Notes under the pieces: model-generated
Seen by the model: the letters and a program-made list of their open reading frames with translations, nothing else
What the model was told of the DNA's origin: nothing
The model's database searches: none
Program-made: the position numbers and the translations under genes
In this document: positions 35,907 to 48,666 of the stretch, piece by piece
How positions within the stretch are numbered: the first letter of the stretch is position 1
How the letters are laid out: each line of letters opens with the position of its first letter
Origin: Carallia brachiata
Taxonomy: Eukaryota > Streptophyta > Magnoliopsida > Malpighiales > Rhizophoraceae
NCBI GenBank assembly: GCA_021464245.1
Contig: JADCRB010000037.1
Span: 1,132,056 to 1,196,055, forward strand
Direction: 5' to 3'
DNA: 64,000 nucleotides

Positions 35907-36371
35907 CTTGGAAAAAAAAAAGGGATATATTTTTTTTATTCTTAAATTTTTATATTTTTTCATCTGAGTTTTAAACTTTTTTAAAATTTTATTTAAATCC
36001 TAAACTTTTCAATTTCATAAAATCAATACATTCGTGGACGAAAAGTGATCAATCTGTTAACAAAAGAGTTTGATCTAATGAAAATTATTTAAAAAATATT
36101 AAATATATAAATTATATTTTTTTTACCAACAAATACACACGTTAATTTATATATTTGTTTATACAAAAATATTTAATTCATGTATTTAACTTTTTAAATA
36201 ATTTTTGCTATGTCAAATTCGATAACTAATGGATTGATCACTTTCCATCAATAAATAGACTGATTTAACAAAAAATTTAAAATTTAGAATTCAAATAAAA
36301 TCTCAAAAAAATTTAAAACTCAGATTAAAAAAAATACAAAAATTAAAACTTATAAAATACATATTCCCAAG
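35907..36371. mobile_element. foldback MITE, about 465 bp
   Basis: The two halves are inverted copies over roughly 190 bases each. The left half reads CTTGG...GGGATATATTTTTTTTATTC then CATCTGAGTTTTAAAC. The right half, reverse complemented, reads CTTGGGAATATGTATTTTAT then AATCTGAGTTTTAAAT. Inner parts also match (AAAAGTGATCAATCTGTTA and GAAAGTGATCAATCCATTA). Non-coding and AT-rich. Such long inverted repeats fold into hairpins and can feed small RNA production. Confidence 0.75.
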
Positions 36372-37003
36372 AAAAATAGTAGAGAGCGTTTTTTTTTTTT
36401 TTCTCTCCTTTCACCATTTTATTCTTATAAAATTGAATTGATATCCAGATGAAATTCCCAAACATACATTGGTGATTAACAAATATTATCAATCATGCCG
36501 GCGCGGGCTCTAATGTCTACCATGTGTGGACCATTATGCATCGATCGTCATTCGTCGGCACAGATCCAACCAAAAAATATGAGTTGGCAATTGGCATTTG
36601 CGGCAATTTTTAATCTGATCTAGTAACTCTTTAAAAAAACTGTCTTTTACTTATTGTTTTAACTTTCTTTAAAGAATTTTTGGGGAGCGATTATTTTTTA
36701 CCTATCATGTAACGTTATGTCTAATACACTAACTCACATTTGATAGTATCTTTGCCGTGCCTTTGTCGGAGTTTAAATTAGAAATACCCACGCAGTATGG
36801 GACCTGAGACATAAACAAGTACCATTGCTCGAAATTAATAGTCGGAGTTGAAATTCAAACCCCTTTATAAAACTGAATTCTGTCCACTTCACTACTTGAG
36901 CCCATCAATGGGAGCAGGGAGGGCTTTCTCTCACGTGTTAGCCAATTAATACATACCAAGAAACTCTTGCTTGTTTCAACTGTCCTGTGTTTATCACAAG
37001 ATC
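36372..37003. other. intergenic, nothing recognised
   Basis: The 36.74-36.91 kb part is less AT-rich and could be an old retroelement scrap. No gene. Confidence 0.4.
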
Positions 37004-37626
37004 TTAAAAATCGAATCGGTCAGTGAACTGGAAAGATTAATGGTTTAAATTTCAACCAATTCGATTGGTATAACTGTGATTGAACCGATAAAATCAGTAT
37101 TTAATATTAAATATATAAAAATTAAATTTTTATATAGCTTATATAATTATATAAAATGTTATATTATATAAGAATGATAATAATATTTAAAATAAAGTGT
37201 ATTTAAGAAATTATTAATATTACATACATTAAGGATATTACAATTAGTATATTTATAATATAATTTATAAAAATTAATTATAAAAATAATATTTATAAAT
37301 AATGGTTAAATATTAATTTTTTTAGTTTTAAAGATTAAATTGAAAATTTTAATCAAGTAAGGACTAAATTAAAATTTTTAGTTAAAATTAGAATTTTAAT
37401 TATGATTTAGATAAAGTTTTGAGTTAAGTTATAATTTAAAATTTTTTGATTTAAATTGAACCAGTTCAACCATCTAATTTTTTACCGATTTTCCTGATTT
37501 TTTACCGATTTTTTTGATTTTTGACTGATTTTTTTCAGTCTGGTCTTCATCTCATTTTTAGACTAAAATCGGACCAAACTTAAGACTGATTACCGATTGA
37601 ACTAGCCAGTCCGGTCCAGTTCTAAC
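37004..37626. mobile_element. AT-rich TIR element, copy 1
   Basis: The left end TAAAAATCGAATCGGTCAGTG and the inverted right end GTTAGAACTGGACCGGACTGG are imperfect inverted repeats. The interior shares GTATTTAATATTAAATATAT and the surrounding layout with 44040-45695. The right third is rich in CCGATTTTTTTGATTTTTGA-like repeats. No coding capacity. Confidence 0.5.
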
Positions 37627-38540
37627 TTCATTGGTTTACCATAGTCGTGCATTGTAATATTTTCGGATGACTATTTAATAGGAAAAAAAGAAAGGTAGAC
37701 TATGTTTGTTGTGTTCACATGTCCGAAAAAATAGATCCATAAAATAATTGGCTTTGTTCTTGTTTTGGCACCAACGTGGACAAATGCTGCCCAGCACAGA
37801 CGCTCACGTGATAATAGCGATAAAACAGTAGAGTCAACATTTTTTTTACAAAAAAAATAAAAAATATACAACATGTATGTTAGTCATAATTTTTATAAAT
37901 TAAAGGTATGAATCATATATTAATGTTTTTATTCAATCTCTTTATAGAGATCATTCATCATCAAAATACTATAAAATTTGAGTAGACCTCTCTTATATTT
38001 GATTACGATGTTAATAAATATAAAACTTAATACCGTGTTTTCGACATAAATTTCCTTTTATTTGAGGAGAGAAACAATAAAGAAACTCGAAATAAGGTTG
38101 CTATGTAAAAAAAATCACATCAAATCATCATTAAACTTATCATCTCTGATAATTTAAAAACAAATATCTTGATTAGCAGTTTTGTTTGAATAATAATAAC
38201 TTATAAATTCTTGATTTTTTAAAGGAAAAAATTTGATAATTTTAAAGTAATAATAAATTATTTTATACTTAAATTTAATAAAAAAATTCATAAATTATTT
38301 GATATTATTAAATAAAATTATATAAATAGTTATTGATATCTTTTATTTTGGTCCATTAAGAATTTTATTGAAACATAAAATAAAAAATAGGTAGCTCCCC
38401 TCATAAACTATATACTCTCATTTCTTAAGATTAAAACTTAAAATTTATAAAATAATAATCTAAAATCCTTTTTTAACTAAATCTAAAATCTAATTACTGA
38501 GGTACCTCTAAAAATAATTAGATATTAATATTTATTTAAA
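37627..38540. other. intergenic, AT-rich
   Basis: No gene or recognisable element; short frames only. Confidence 0.5.
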
Positions 38541-38691
38541 ATTATACAGTGCTACTCTTTTTTTAAAAAAATTAAAACTTAATATAAAAGATTACTCGTT
38601 TGTTTCTTCGAATATTAATATTATACAGTGCTACTTTTTTTTAAAGATTGAAACTTGATATAAAAAATTACTCGTTTGTTTCTTCGTATTT
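38541..38691 (+). repeat. 79-bp tandem duplication
   Basis: Two copies running from ATTATACAGTGCTACT through ATTACTCGTTTGTTTCTTCG, starting at 38541 and 38620. They differ by a few indels in the poly(A)/(T) stretch. Confidence 0.75.
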
Positions 38692-41340
38692 ACTCATTCA
38701 CTAATGACAGCATTTCATGTCAAAAAAAAAAAAAATGAGAGCATTTATTCACTTCGTTCACATTTCTCTGAGTTTACTTTTTTAGCAGGAGGCCACTTGG
38801 ACTTCGAGGGTTTGAATACAAAATCCCAAGTCAAAACCGATACTCACTCTCTCTCCTTGTTTTTTTTTTTTTTTTCTGAACACAAAATAATAATAGTAAT
38901 TAATTAGTAGGAAAAAAAATCTAAAAAATGTTTTGTTTTAACCGTCAACAACTGTACAGATTATGACCAATGAATTTGGTGTAAATCTGGATAAAGAACC
39001 CATTAAAAAAAAACGAGTAGAAAGATAAATCTAAATACTGTGGAAGGAAACAAATGCTGTGAACAAATAACAAAATTTTCCTTCTAAATTTAATCTAGTC
39101 ATAATTGTAAAAGGCCCTCGTTTGGAATAATCTTTCTTGGTTTGAAGAATATTGACAAAATTAAAAGAAAAAAAAAAAGGGTTCGACAGGTGACTCAAAT
39201 TGTAAAACTATTTCATATTTTCTATAACAAAAAGAGATTAATATTAATAACATAGTGGTGTGCGGAAGTATCAAAAATAAAGAAAGTTTGGCAGTTGGTA
39301 GGAATACAACAATACAAAGGAAGTCTAGGCATGTAATCATAATCAGGACAGTTTTTATGTATTAACAAAAAAAAAAAAACAATTTTAACTAACTAAAGTT
39401 CAATGTCAAGGGACAAGGACAGCCAAAGTTTTGAACATTTCTTCCTTCTCGTTAGCAACTGGCTGTCTCTTTTTGGTTTTTTGATCATCTTGTTGCTGTC
39501 TCTGTCTTTTGTAGTATGTAATTATTATTATTTTTCCCCCTTTTTTCTCAATTTTCCTCTTTGTTTTTCTTCCTGTGAATTTATGTTTTGCAGACTCCAC
39601 TAGTTAGCCAGTATCTGCTAATTATCCCTCCAGAAGTTTTAAATCATTGAAAATTTTTGTAACTGGGTTTTAGATATTTTTGAATTTTCAATTAATTTGT
39701 ATGAACTTTTAATTTTTATTTTACATAAGTGTTTTTTTTTAGGGGCAAGAATGAGTTAAATCACTAAGCATGTAATTTAACTTAACAAAACTAGTATAAA
39801 AAAGCCAAACATGCCTTAAAATATGTTTATGTAGGTATTTTGCTAAATTTTTCTATTTCTCTTGCATAAGGCAAAACCTCTAGATTTTTTCAGTGTAAAA
39901 ACAATGTGCAATTTTTGCATTTTATGTGTAGAAGAAAGAATGAAATAGGTACATAGATGTATTTATATTTTGTTAGTACATAAATGAGTATTTTATATTA
40001 TCTCTTTTTAGTCAAATTTTGTATTTAATCAATTTTTATCCAAAAAAAAAAAAGACTCACCTGAAATAAAAACTAAATGTTATAATTTGTTTAGAAATTC
40101 AAAAAAAGAAACATAATATTCAATCACAAAAATTTCAAATAATTAGGATAATTGTCCGATTATCTTTCTACCTAGTTTATTTCTCCTTGAAATTCTCCGA
40201 GAAATTCGGTTTATACCTTATAGAGCCATTGTCAAAAATTTCTTTCTTTCCCTTCTAGATACTGTACACAGAGAGAGAGAGAGAGAACTGCCAAATAAAC
40301 ATAAAAAACGACTCTGATTAAAAATGAGCTTTTGAGACCACACAAGCAAGCAGGGAGCGAGAGAAGAAGGGACGGGAAGGGGTCACCCTGCAGCAACCCC
40401 CAAAATGCATTCTTTGATCCCTCTTTGATTCCATAAAATGCATTCTTTGTTCTTGGGCCATTGGCTACAAACAATCCCAGCTTTTTACTTTTGACTACTT
40501 GCTGGCCCTGGTGGGTGTTTTGTTTGTTTTCTGTGTAAATGGAAATAGTTTCTACTTTGTTCAAAAAGAAGAAGATGAAAGCCGCAATCTTTCTCCATTG
40601 TTGGTCTTCTCAGTCTTTGCCCAAGTTTTAATCTTTAAGATGTTTGGTAGCCTGGAGGTTTGGGTTTTTTTTCTTCAACTCCATATGTCTTCAATTCGAT
40701 CCCAATTCAGGTACTTTTTGTGTTTGGGTCTCCGTCCTTCTCTTTCTATCTCTGCTAGTAATTTGAGAAGTGCTTAAACTTACATTAGATGATCTTGCTC
40801 CATAGTGTGTCAATCGCTTAATTGACCATTCCAAGCCACAAAAGATATCATCTTTTTTTTTTTTTTAATGTTTTTGTCCTATTTCTTCTGTATTCCCTTC
40901 TTTCAATCCTTTTCTTGATTATGTTAAGCTAAACACTGCCAATTGAAGTGAAAATTTCTACAATGTTGTTGATGTTGACGGGTTTAATTTGGGTCTAAGA
41001 GCTTCTTTTACAAGGAATTCTGAAAAAGAAAGGGAGACGTGGGGAAAAAGGAGGAAAAGGGGCGGGTGAGGATTTCAACGGTTGGAAGAAGAACCTTCAA
41101 AGCTGCTTTATACTCTCTTACACTGCTAATCTGTTGTTTTCCTTTATACAGTACCCGTTATTTCATTTATTCCACACCAAGTTATTATATCTTCCAAGTT
41201 CCGTTACCCTACATTCGGATCTCAGGTTCCGCTCTGCTCTGCCTGCTATGTCTTTTTGGCCTTCTGGGTATTCTATTATGGAGTTTTACAAGGTTTTCCA
41301 GAGTGCCATTGTTCTTAATACCCGTAGCATACAGAGTAGA
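38692..41340. other. upstream region of the DUF1191 gene
   Basis: AT-rich to about 40.2 kb. A (GA)9 microsatellite at about 40268-40286 and a less AT-rich 40.3-41.3 kb stretch look like promoter and 5' UTR. A plus-strand frame at 40499-40777 and an in-frame ATG at 41134 are probably leader sequence. Confidence 0.5.
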
Positions 41341-42222
41341 ATGGGGCTTTTCACGTTGTTTGCCCTTCTCCTCCTCACATGGTTGCCGGGCATTGGGGCT
41401 CAACCAACGCAGGCCGCACGGGACCTTGACGCTCTCCTCCAAGACTATACTTACAGGGCTTTTGTTCGCCCCAAGACGGGCATTCCCTATGATGGGGTTG
41501 TTCCTTCAAATCTGACTGGGATTAGAATTGCAGCATTGAGGCTGAGGAGTGGAAGCTTAAGAAAGAAAGGTGTTAAGTACCATGAATTTGGCATCCCCAC
41601 TGGAGTTATTGTGCAACCGTATGTAGAGAGGCTCGTTTTGGTCTACCAAAATTTGGGAAATTGGTCTATCACATACTATCCGCTTCCCAATTACACTTAC
41701 CTTGCTCCAGTGCTTGGCCTCCTCGCTTATTCTGCTTCAAACTTATCTGCTACCAACTTACAGGAATTGGGCATGAGTGCATCTGGTAATCCCATAAACA
41801 TCAGTTTCCCAGACGTGAAATCAGCTCCCTCTGGGACTATCGCAAAGTGCATATCATTTGATTTAGATGGCTTAATAAGTTTCAGCAATGTATCTGGCAA
41901 TGTATGTTCGACTGTCCAACAAGGCCATTTTTCTATAGTTGTGGAATCTATTGCCTCTAGAGCAGCAGTTTCTCTTCATAAGCATAAGTCCATAGTGTGG
42001 ATAATCGTTGGGTCTGTGCTTGGGGGATTGCTATTACTACTGCTTTTGTTATTCTCAGTAGTTTGGGCTCAGAAGTTTAAGCAGAGGAAACAAATGCAAC
42101 ACATGGAGAAGGCTGCAGAGGTGGGAGAACCACTACAGATGACACCAGTTGGTGAAACGAAAGCGCCATTGGCAATGGTAACTCGGACACAACCGACCAT
42201 CGAGAGTGAATATGTCCCCTAA
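41341..42222 (+). CDS. DUF1191 family type I membrane protein
   Basis: A single exon of 293 codons, intact. I chose the ATG at 41341 because it starts a classic signal peptide (MGLFTLFALLLLTWLPGIGA) just before the DUF1191 opening QAARDLDALLQDYTYRAF. Family marks follow: GIPYDGVVPSNLTGI, ALRLRSGSLRKKGV and GIPTGVIVQPYVERLVLVYQ. Several Asn-X-Ser/Thr sites fit an extracellular domain. A single transmembrane segment (IVWIIVGSVLGGLLLLLLLL, about residue 218) is followed by a basic tail ending EYVP. Function is unknown in the family. From memory the Arabidopsis relative At3g08600 neighbours At3g08610 and At3g08620, matching the next two genes here. An upstream in-frame ATG at 41134 would add 69 residues that spoil the signal peptide, so I reject it. 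Confidence 0.9.
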   Translation: MGLFTLFALLLLTWLPGIGAQPTQAARDLDALLQDYTYRAFVRPKTGIPYDGVVPSNLTGIRIAALRLRSGSLRKKGVKYHEFGIPTGVIVQPYVERLVLVYQNLGNWSITYYPLPNYTYLAPVLGLLAYSASNLSATNLQELGMSASGNPINISFPDVKSAPSGTIAKCISFDLDGLISFSNVSGNVCSTVQQGHFSIVVESIASRAAVSLHKHKSIVWIIVGSVLGGLLLLLLLLFSVVWAQKFKQRKQMQHMEKAAEVGEPLQMTPVGETKAPLAMVTRTQPTIESEYVP

Positions 42223-42520
42223 CTCTGACAACTTGTACAAGCTTACTCTGCCTCCCCACAAACATTCTTATTGAGGTTCAACTCCTGTATTCAGAAATTC
42301 TTCGAGTTGCACCTTTTTTTGGTGGTGTCCTCCTCTTCACCTTGTCACCTTGTTTGGTCTCGGCAGGCTTCTTTTATTGTAGTGTGGGTAACATAGGATT
42401 CTTGTGTAAATCTTTTATCCGCACAGAGCAGCCTCAGTTTGTGATTCATTGAGGTGTGTGTTCGGTCAAATTTGGTTCCATATTTTGTCATTCATCAATT
42501 TAATTTTCTAATTGAAAAGG

Positions 42521-42526
42521 AATAAA
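42521..42526 (+). terminator. possible poly(A) signal
   Basis: AATAAA about 300 bases after the DUF1191 stop, in an AT-rich context suitable for 3' end formation. Plant signals are loose, so this is only suggestive. Confidence 0.35.
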
Positions 42527-44039
42527 CATTTTGTGGTGCCTTTCTCTATGAATTGTTTGTGTGGTTCTTCCTGAAGCAGCATAATTGGGTTATTTGGTCC
42601 CCACTCCCAGCATGCTACAAACCCATTCATTCCTGTTCACTCATTCTTGAACCTGTCATGGTGAATTTCCTTTCAATTTGATTAAATCCATCCTCATGGC
42701 AGCAAGCCTGAAAAAGCTTCACTCGACCTGAGTATTTGTGTATTTAACTATGCTGGAAGGTAAAGTTTATTCCATGGTCAAATCTGGATGAGATTGGGAC
42801 AAGAATATAGATAATGAGAAGGCATTGCTAAGTTCTGTTAAGAACATTGAAGGAAACCGTGGTGTATGACTTCTTGCTTGCTTAGGTGCATTTTGCTTTG
42901 GAACTTACAAATGTAGACAGTAGTCTCCCCTCAGTATTTTTTTTTAACAAGATGCATCGCAATACGTGACTCATCACATTTGTGGGTCGAGATCATGAGT
43001 CATTTGTTGATATTCTCATTTAGCTTCTCTCATAAGAAGGACCCATTACTGGAATATCGTTGGGACTAAGTGAGTATTCTTCACGTTTGCCACGGCATTA
43101 ACGAGTCTGGAGCTCAATATAACGTCTTGGCATAAATCTCATTAAATCCAAGTCGTGGCAAGAGAAACAAACCAGATCACTACAAAACTGCCACCTCCAA
43201 TAGTCCCCTCAGTGTCCAGAGTCATTGAACTACTCGTCTTTGTATTTGCATAATGGAAAAGGCACATTTGAAACGTAACAGCACACTTGATTATATGCCC
43301 AAGTTATCAATAAGTAGAGATAATCGTAGTCATGGCACAGGTTGCTCCCAAACACAGATATTTGTGTATAGGCCAACTGGCCAAGTTGATGATACACTTA
43401 TTTGAAGCCTTTGAGTCTCTAGGTACGCTTGTGCTTAGTGCCTTTGACGGATGCCACCGTCAGGAAAACGACAGATGAGACGCTAATTGCATCTCATTTA
43501 TAAACAGAAAAGAATATATATCTGAGCAGACGTTTTCCACAAGCACACATTCACGAACACACTCGAACGCATGTAATGTAAACGAGGTCTCATTGACTGC
43601 TGTTCTGCTAACAGTGAAAGCTGTCTTGGGACTACACAAGCAAGTAGGAAAATGGCATGCACCCACCAGAGACAGAGACCGTGAGTCCACGTTCAGAACC
43701 CACGACGCGTAACAAGCCGCCCTTTCTGTTCCCCTACTAGGCTGCTACTCATGTGTGAAATAGAAGATTTTCAGCTTTATGATGATAATAAATTAATCGG
43801 ACAATACTAAACAGCACATAATTTATAATATATAAAAAAATTGTAATTAATTTAATATTTTTTTATTTTTTTGTTAATAAATTTAGTAAAATTTTTATAA
43901 TTAACGATTTAAATTTTAGGTATTAATTTTTTATTGAGTATTGCGCATTCATGAAATATATTTGAAATTAATAAGACTGCATCTACAGTATAATGGCAAA
44001 GAATACTTTCTCGTTCTACAGCTGTTTAGACCAAAGTTG
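42527..44039. other. intergenic, nothing recognised
   Basis: Moderate base composition, many short frames, no domain, repeat or RNA gene identified. Confidence 0.4.
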
Positions 44040-45695
44040 TAAGAACCAAACCGGTTATAAAACTGGAAAACTTAGGATCTGTTTGGAGACGCTGTCAGTT
44101 TTTTATTTCTGCCTTTCAATTTCTGTGTTTTGTTTTTGCTGTTTGCTGAATTTTTGTATTTATTGCTGTCAATTTTTATTTTTTTTTCTATAAGAATAAA
44201 AAAATAGGTGAAAAAAGGATAGTAAGAGAAATGGTAAAAAGAGTATAAATATAGAGAGAAAAATGGGAGAGAGAGAGAGAGAGAGAGAAAGAGGGTAGAG
44301 AGAGAATGAGTAGAGAGAGAAAGAGAGAAGAAAGAGAATGAGTAGAGATAATGACATAAAAAGAAAGGGTTGAGAAAGAATGAGTAAACAGAATTAGAGA
44401 GAGAAAATGAGAGAGAGGGTAGAGAGAGAATGAGTAGAGAAAATGATAAAGAGAGAAAAGAGAGAGAGGGTAGAGAGAGAATGAGTAGAGAAAATGACAA
44501 AGAGAGAAAAGAGAGAGAGGGTAGAGAAAGAAAAAAAATGAGAGAGAGAGGGTAGAGATAGAAAAAAAAGGGAGAGAGGAGAGAGAGAAAATATAGAGAG
44601 AGAGAGGGTAGAGAGAGAATGGTAGAGATAGAAAAGGGAGAGAGAGGGTAGAGAGAGAATGAGTTGAGAGAGAAAGAGTAGTGAGAGAAAAAATATAGAG
44701 GGATAGAGAAAGAATGAGTAAAGAGAGATATGGTAAAGAGGGTGGATAGAGAAAGAAAATGTTGTGAGAGAAAGTATATAAAAAAAAGTGAAAAACAAAA
44801 TCGGAAAGCTATTTTTATTATTTTCCCAATTTGATTTTTTTCTTTGAAAAACACTTTTAACTTTTCAACAAAAAACAAAAAATAGAATCAATAACAAACA
44901 TGTTTCCTATTTTTTTGTGTAAAAAATAAATAGAAAATAAAAAACTTAAACCACTCTAAACGGGTCCTTAGATATTCAAGGTTCAACTAATTTAACCAGT
45001 TTTACTGGATTTGTATCGGTAAAACCGGTATTTAATATTAAATATATATATAAATATTTAATTATATAGATTGTATAAAAATATTAATAGATAAAGTGTA
45101 ATAACATACAAAATATAAGTGTTATACATATTATAATATTATATTTGAGAAATTTTTATAATTATTTTATAATTTAACATATGATAAAATTAAAAAATTA
45201 ATTAATAAATTAAAGATTGGTAAGTAATTAAAGAAAAGATAATTATAACTCTTTCATGCTAATTTATCAAAAAATAAAATAATAATTTACTTTTATGTAT
45301 TTAGTAATAACAAAATTATGTTTTTTAAATTGTAAAGAATTAAAAAAAAAGGAACGCATAGATAAGAAGTATTAAAATTATTTATTATACATATATAAAC
45401 AATAAGAGGACATGGTCTCTTCGAGGTGGAGAAATGTAAGGTTTTATTTATACATTTTCTTACAAATGTAAGTGACACGTGACAGCCTACAAACACACCG
45501 CATCACCAATTAGATTTTAATAGATCAGGAGAAACTACGAGATCGATTCACTAATTTTTGATTGAATCGGTTTGATTTATTGATTTCTGACCGATTCTTA
45601 GGTAATCCAATTTTAAAATGTAAATCGAATCAGATCAAAGACTGATTTTCAATTAATTTGATCGATCTGACTAATCTGATTCGATTTTCATAACA
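44040..45695. mobile_element. AT-rich TIR element, copy 2, carrying a nested insertion
   Basis: Starts GTAAGAACCAAACCGG and ends TTCGATTTTCATAAC. The interior has AAACCGGTATTTAATATTAA, as in 37004-37626. It is split at 44071/44971 by the Tourist-like element at 44075-44967, whose TTA duplication lies inside it. Removing that insertion restores a roughly 760-bp AT-rich element. The inverted ends are weak. Confidence 0.5.
44075..44967 (-). mobile_element. Tourist-like element with pyrimidine minisatellite, copy B
   Basis: Flanked by TTA on both sides (44072-44074 and 44968-44970). The left end GGATCTGTTTGGAGACGC and the inverted right end GGACCCGTTTAGAGTGG continue into GTTTTTTATTTTC. Both ends match copy A (19121-20444), but the element lies in the opposite orientation. 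The core is an array of GAGAGAGGGTAGAGAGAGAA plus TGAGTAGAGA, the complement of copy A's CTCTCTACCCTCTCTCTC. The 268-codon Ser/Leu/Phe frame on the minus strand is compositional. Confidence 0.75.
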
Positions 45696-47250
45696 TTAAT
45701 TTGGACACGAGATGTTCAAAGTTTGTCGTATCTCCCATTTTTTTATTCTGGTACTCACCTTTTTTTTTCCAACACAACAAAAAATCCGATGTGGTTTCAT
45801 AATAATTTTGTCAGAGTACATTATGTCTATGACTAATGGGAGTACAAATAATTTAAATCATAAGGACATAGCTAGTACTAAGCCACTTAGACAGTTTAGT
45901 CTCATTATAGGCTTAATAATCGACAAGTTGACGCTAATTCATTGCACTTTGGCTTGCTCTTTTGCCAACGCCCATTATACAAACAAAAATCAAGGAAAAT
46001 AACGAAATAAACAGGCCTTTGCCTAAAGGTTTACCTTTCCCCTGTAGTTGCAACACTTGGGACGCCAAAAGGAGACCGTAAATCCAAATAAGTTTCCATT
46101 TTATTCAAGTGTCAGAATACTAAAAAGCAGGATTCCATGCTGTATATGCAGTGTTATTATTCTACGCTTGAATGAGACGGGTAGGGATAACTAAGAACAA
46201 CGAGAGCATTCAGCCAACAAAATAGTCCCCCCCCCCCCCCCCCCCCAAACAAATAAACACACCCCAGCTGTTTGCTGGGGAGAGGCTGTCAGTCAAGCTA
46301 ATCAAGCATTCTACATTTCAGTCCAGCTCCATCATATTAATGTTGCAACTTGGATGTTTTCGAAATTCGCCATGTTTTTACCGTGTAAAGGGACTGGCTA
46401 GATGTGTATGCCGTATTTGGCCTCTCTCTGGACAAAAAGAGTCCCTTCTCCACACGTAAACGTCCGTCGCACGCCTTGGAGCTCATGTCAGTTCTTATTA
46501 GGAGTCCGTGAACTTTGAAAATTTTAGCCCTCAATCTTCTTCCCAACCTAATGGTTTTGGTTTGTTAGATTCTGTTCTTGCTTTGGCCTTAATGTATTAA
46601 CCAAACAGGTTTTGCTAAATAATAATGGAGATGGATTTGTCCGGTCATAAAAATGTTTATTTACGGCTTAATCATTGCCGGATATCAATTGTCTGCTTAA
46701 ACGAACCATCAAGAGTCACAAAAAGATTGAATGGGACAACTCGGCGTACTTCCCTATAATTAATACAAATTCGAGTTTCAACAGCAACACTTTAAGACTT
46801 TGGTTACTAAATTTAACTATATTTTATGAATTTTTGATTCTAAATTTATTAATATTGTTTAGTCAATTTAAAAATACTCACTCAGATTTAATAATACTCA
46901 AATGATAAATTATTTCTTACAAGTTAAATTAATGAGATAAAATAAATAAAATTACTTCAATCTTAATTTATAAATTAAATAACTGATTATATGGATAATT
47001 TTTTTTCATTGACAAAATTAAAAATAAAAAAGGAAGTCCCAAAGATTTGCCGATTTCTTAAATCATTCATATCTGTACTACGGAACTTTCCTTCCGCACA
47101 ATACGTCCATCTATGACAATAAAAAATGCGTCGTTCACTTTATGGCTATAATATCAATCTACGACACAATAAAAAAGTTGTGCATCGGAATGCCAGTGCA
47201 TCGGAATACCAGTGCAAGAGAGTGTTTTCATAACTAAAAATATGAGTTTA
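45696..47250. other. intergenic with C20 homopolymer
   Basis: No gene supported. A run of 20 C residues at 46227-46246 stands out in AT-rich DNA. Short frames at 45.7-46.9 kb have no domain. Confidence 0.5.
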
Positions 47251-47533
47251 AAGATCTATTTATTTGTTAAAAAATAATTTATTTTTATTAAATATTTTTA
47301 AAAAAATAATATTATTAATAAAAATAATATTTTTTTTATTATTTATTTAAAGTAAACTTTTCATTTTTTTTGAAAAACAACTTCATCTCAAAATAAATAT
47401 ATGTTATTTTCTCTAAAAATTTTAAAATTTTCTCCAAATTTTTTCATTGAGTACCCATCTTACATGAAACAAACATCAAAAAATAAAAATAAAAAATTTC
47501 CTATAAAATATTTTATTACAAACAAATATACCC
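47251..47533. mobile_element. Tourist-like MITE, 283 bp
   Basis: TTA flanks at 47248-47250 and 47534-47536. The left end AAGATCTATTTATTTGTTA and the inverted right end GGGTATATTTGTTTGTAATA are imperfect inverted repeats. The interior is A/T only. Size, flanks and ends fit a PIF/Harbinger-derived MITE, with ends loosely like those of copies A and B. Confidence 0.6.
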
Positions 47534-48666
47534 TTAAGTCACAATGAAATAAACTTACACTTGCAGTACGACTCACCCTTGAAGAATTGAGAATATAAAA
47601 GCCGCAGGAAATCGACTACCACTTCTACTCCCGCCGTGTAACCCTCGTTTTATTTTCAACATTGTGTTGCCTACATGCACATCCTAAATACTTCTTACGT
47701 TGAGTCTCACAGCAAAAACCCATGTTATGGGTTTGAGACTTGAGAGTCTTATCACTCATGAGCGATGACGTTCAAGTCAAATAACAATTGCAGCAAACAT
47801 GGGCAAAAAAATCAATCAAAATCAACAAAATTGTGATGGAGAACATAAAATAGAGATTTGCACTAACAACCACATTCAATCGAGAAGCCTGCAATTTGTT
47901 TTCCAAACATAAGAGTCAACAAAAAGTCAAGTACAGAACAAAAGATAATAGAGTTTGGAGTAGGCAGCTCATCAGCCTTCTCTAAGCATGCTTAGAATAT
48001 CAAACGAGTAACTTATTTTTCCTTCAGGACTTCCCATGAAATGCTTCCTGCACAGGATAGTATCCTTAGCATTAAGCACCGCAATAAGGTATTGTACACA
48101 TGCATATAATTGCATACAAACATTCACAATTATAACTGTGAGGGAGAATGACCAAAAGGAGAAATGAACAATGTTTCAGCGTTAGCCTATAACAGTAATC
48201 TAAAATACAACAGGGCAGATCTTTTGGTGCCTGTCTCCAACGCCAATCAGCCAATAATGTATCAATTGATACATTCATGAAATTAGATGCATAAACGCAA
48301 GAATGCCATGCCACAAATATTCTAATGAAATTTCAGACATCATTTTTAACATCAGCAGAATGCTGGTGAGTCACAGTCAATCCAGAAGAAAAGTGATGCC
48401 TCTATAGATTTCAGCACGATTACTGTCATTTGCACCACTCTAATTCCACTGGAAATGGAGGATGCACCTAATACCTCAGCTCAACAATTAGAAGATATAT
48501 CATTTGCTTTCATCAGCCATGACTCAAGTTCCAATTCAAGACAACCATAAAAATAAAATTTTCACAAAATGTAGTCATATTCACAAACATACTCTCCTTG
48601 TTGCTTGTCACCAATCACTAATAAACATTTGCTTTTTTTCGCAGGCGCCAGGCAATGATGCCCAAC
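47534..48666. other. intergenic, NDUFA1 downstream side
   Basis: No gene supported; a minus-strand 80-codon frame at 48072-48314 has no recognisable domain. Confidence 0.4.

Noticed and set aside
41134..41340. Upstream in-frame start for the DUF1191 protein
   Set aside because: It would put 69 unrelated residues before a textbook signal peptide. The ATG at 41341 fits the family.
44072..44878. 268-codon minus-strand open frame
   Set aside because: Same pyrimidine-array artefact inside the second Tourist-like element.
46675..46905. 76-codon frame
   Set aside because: AT-rich intergenic sequence with no domain, splice context or repeat support.
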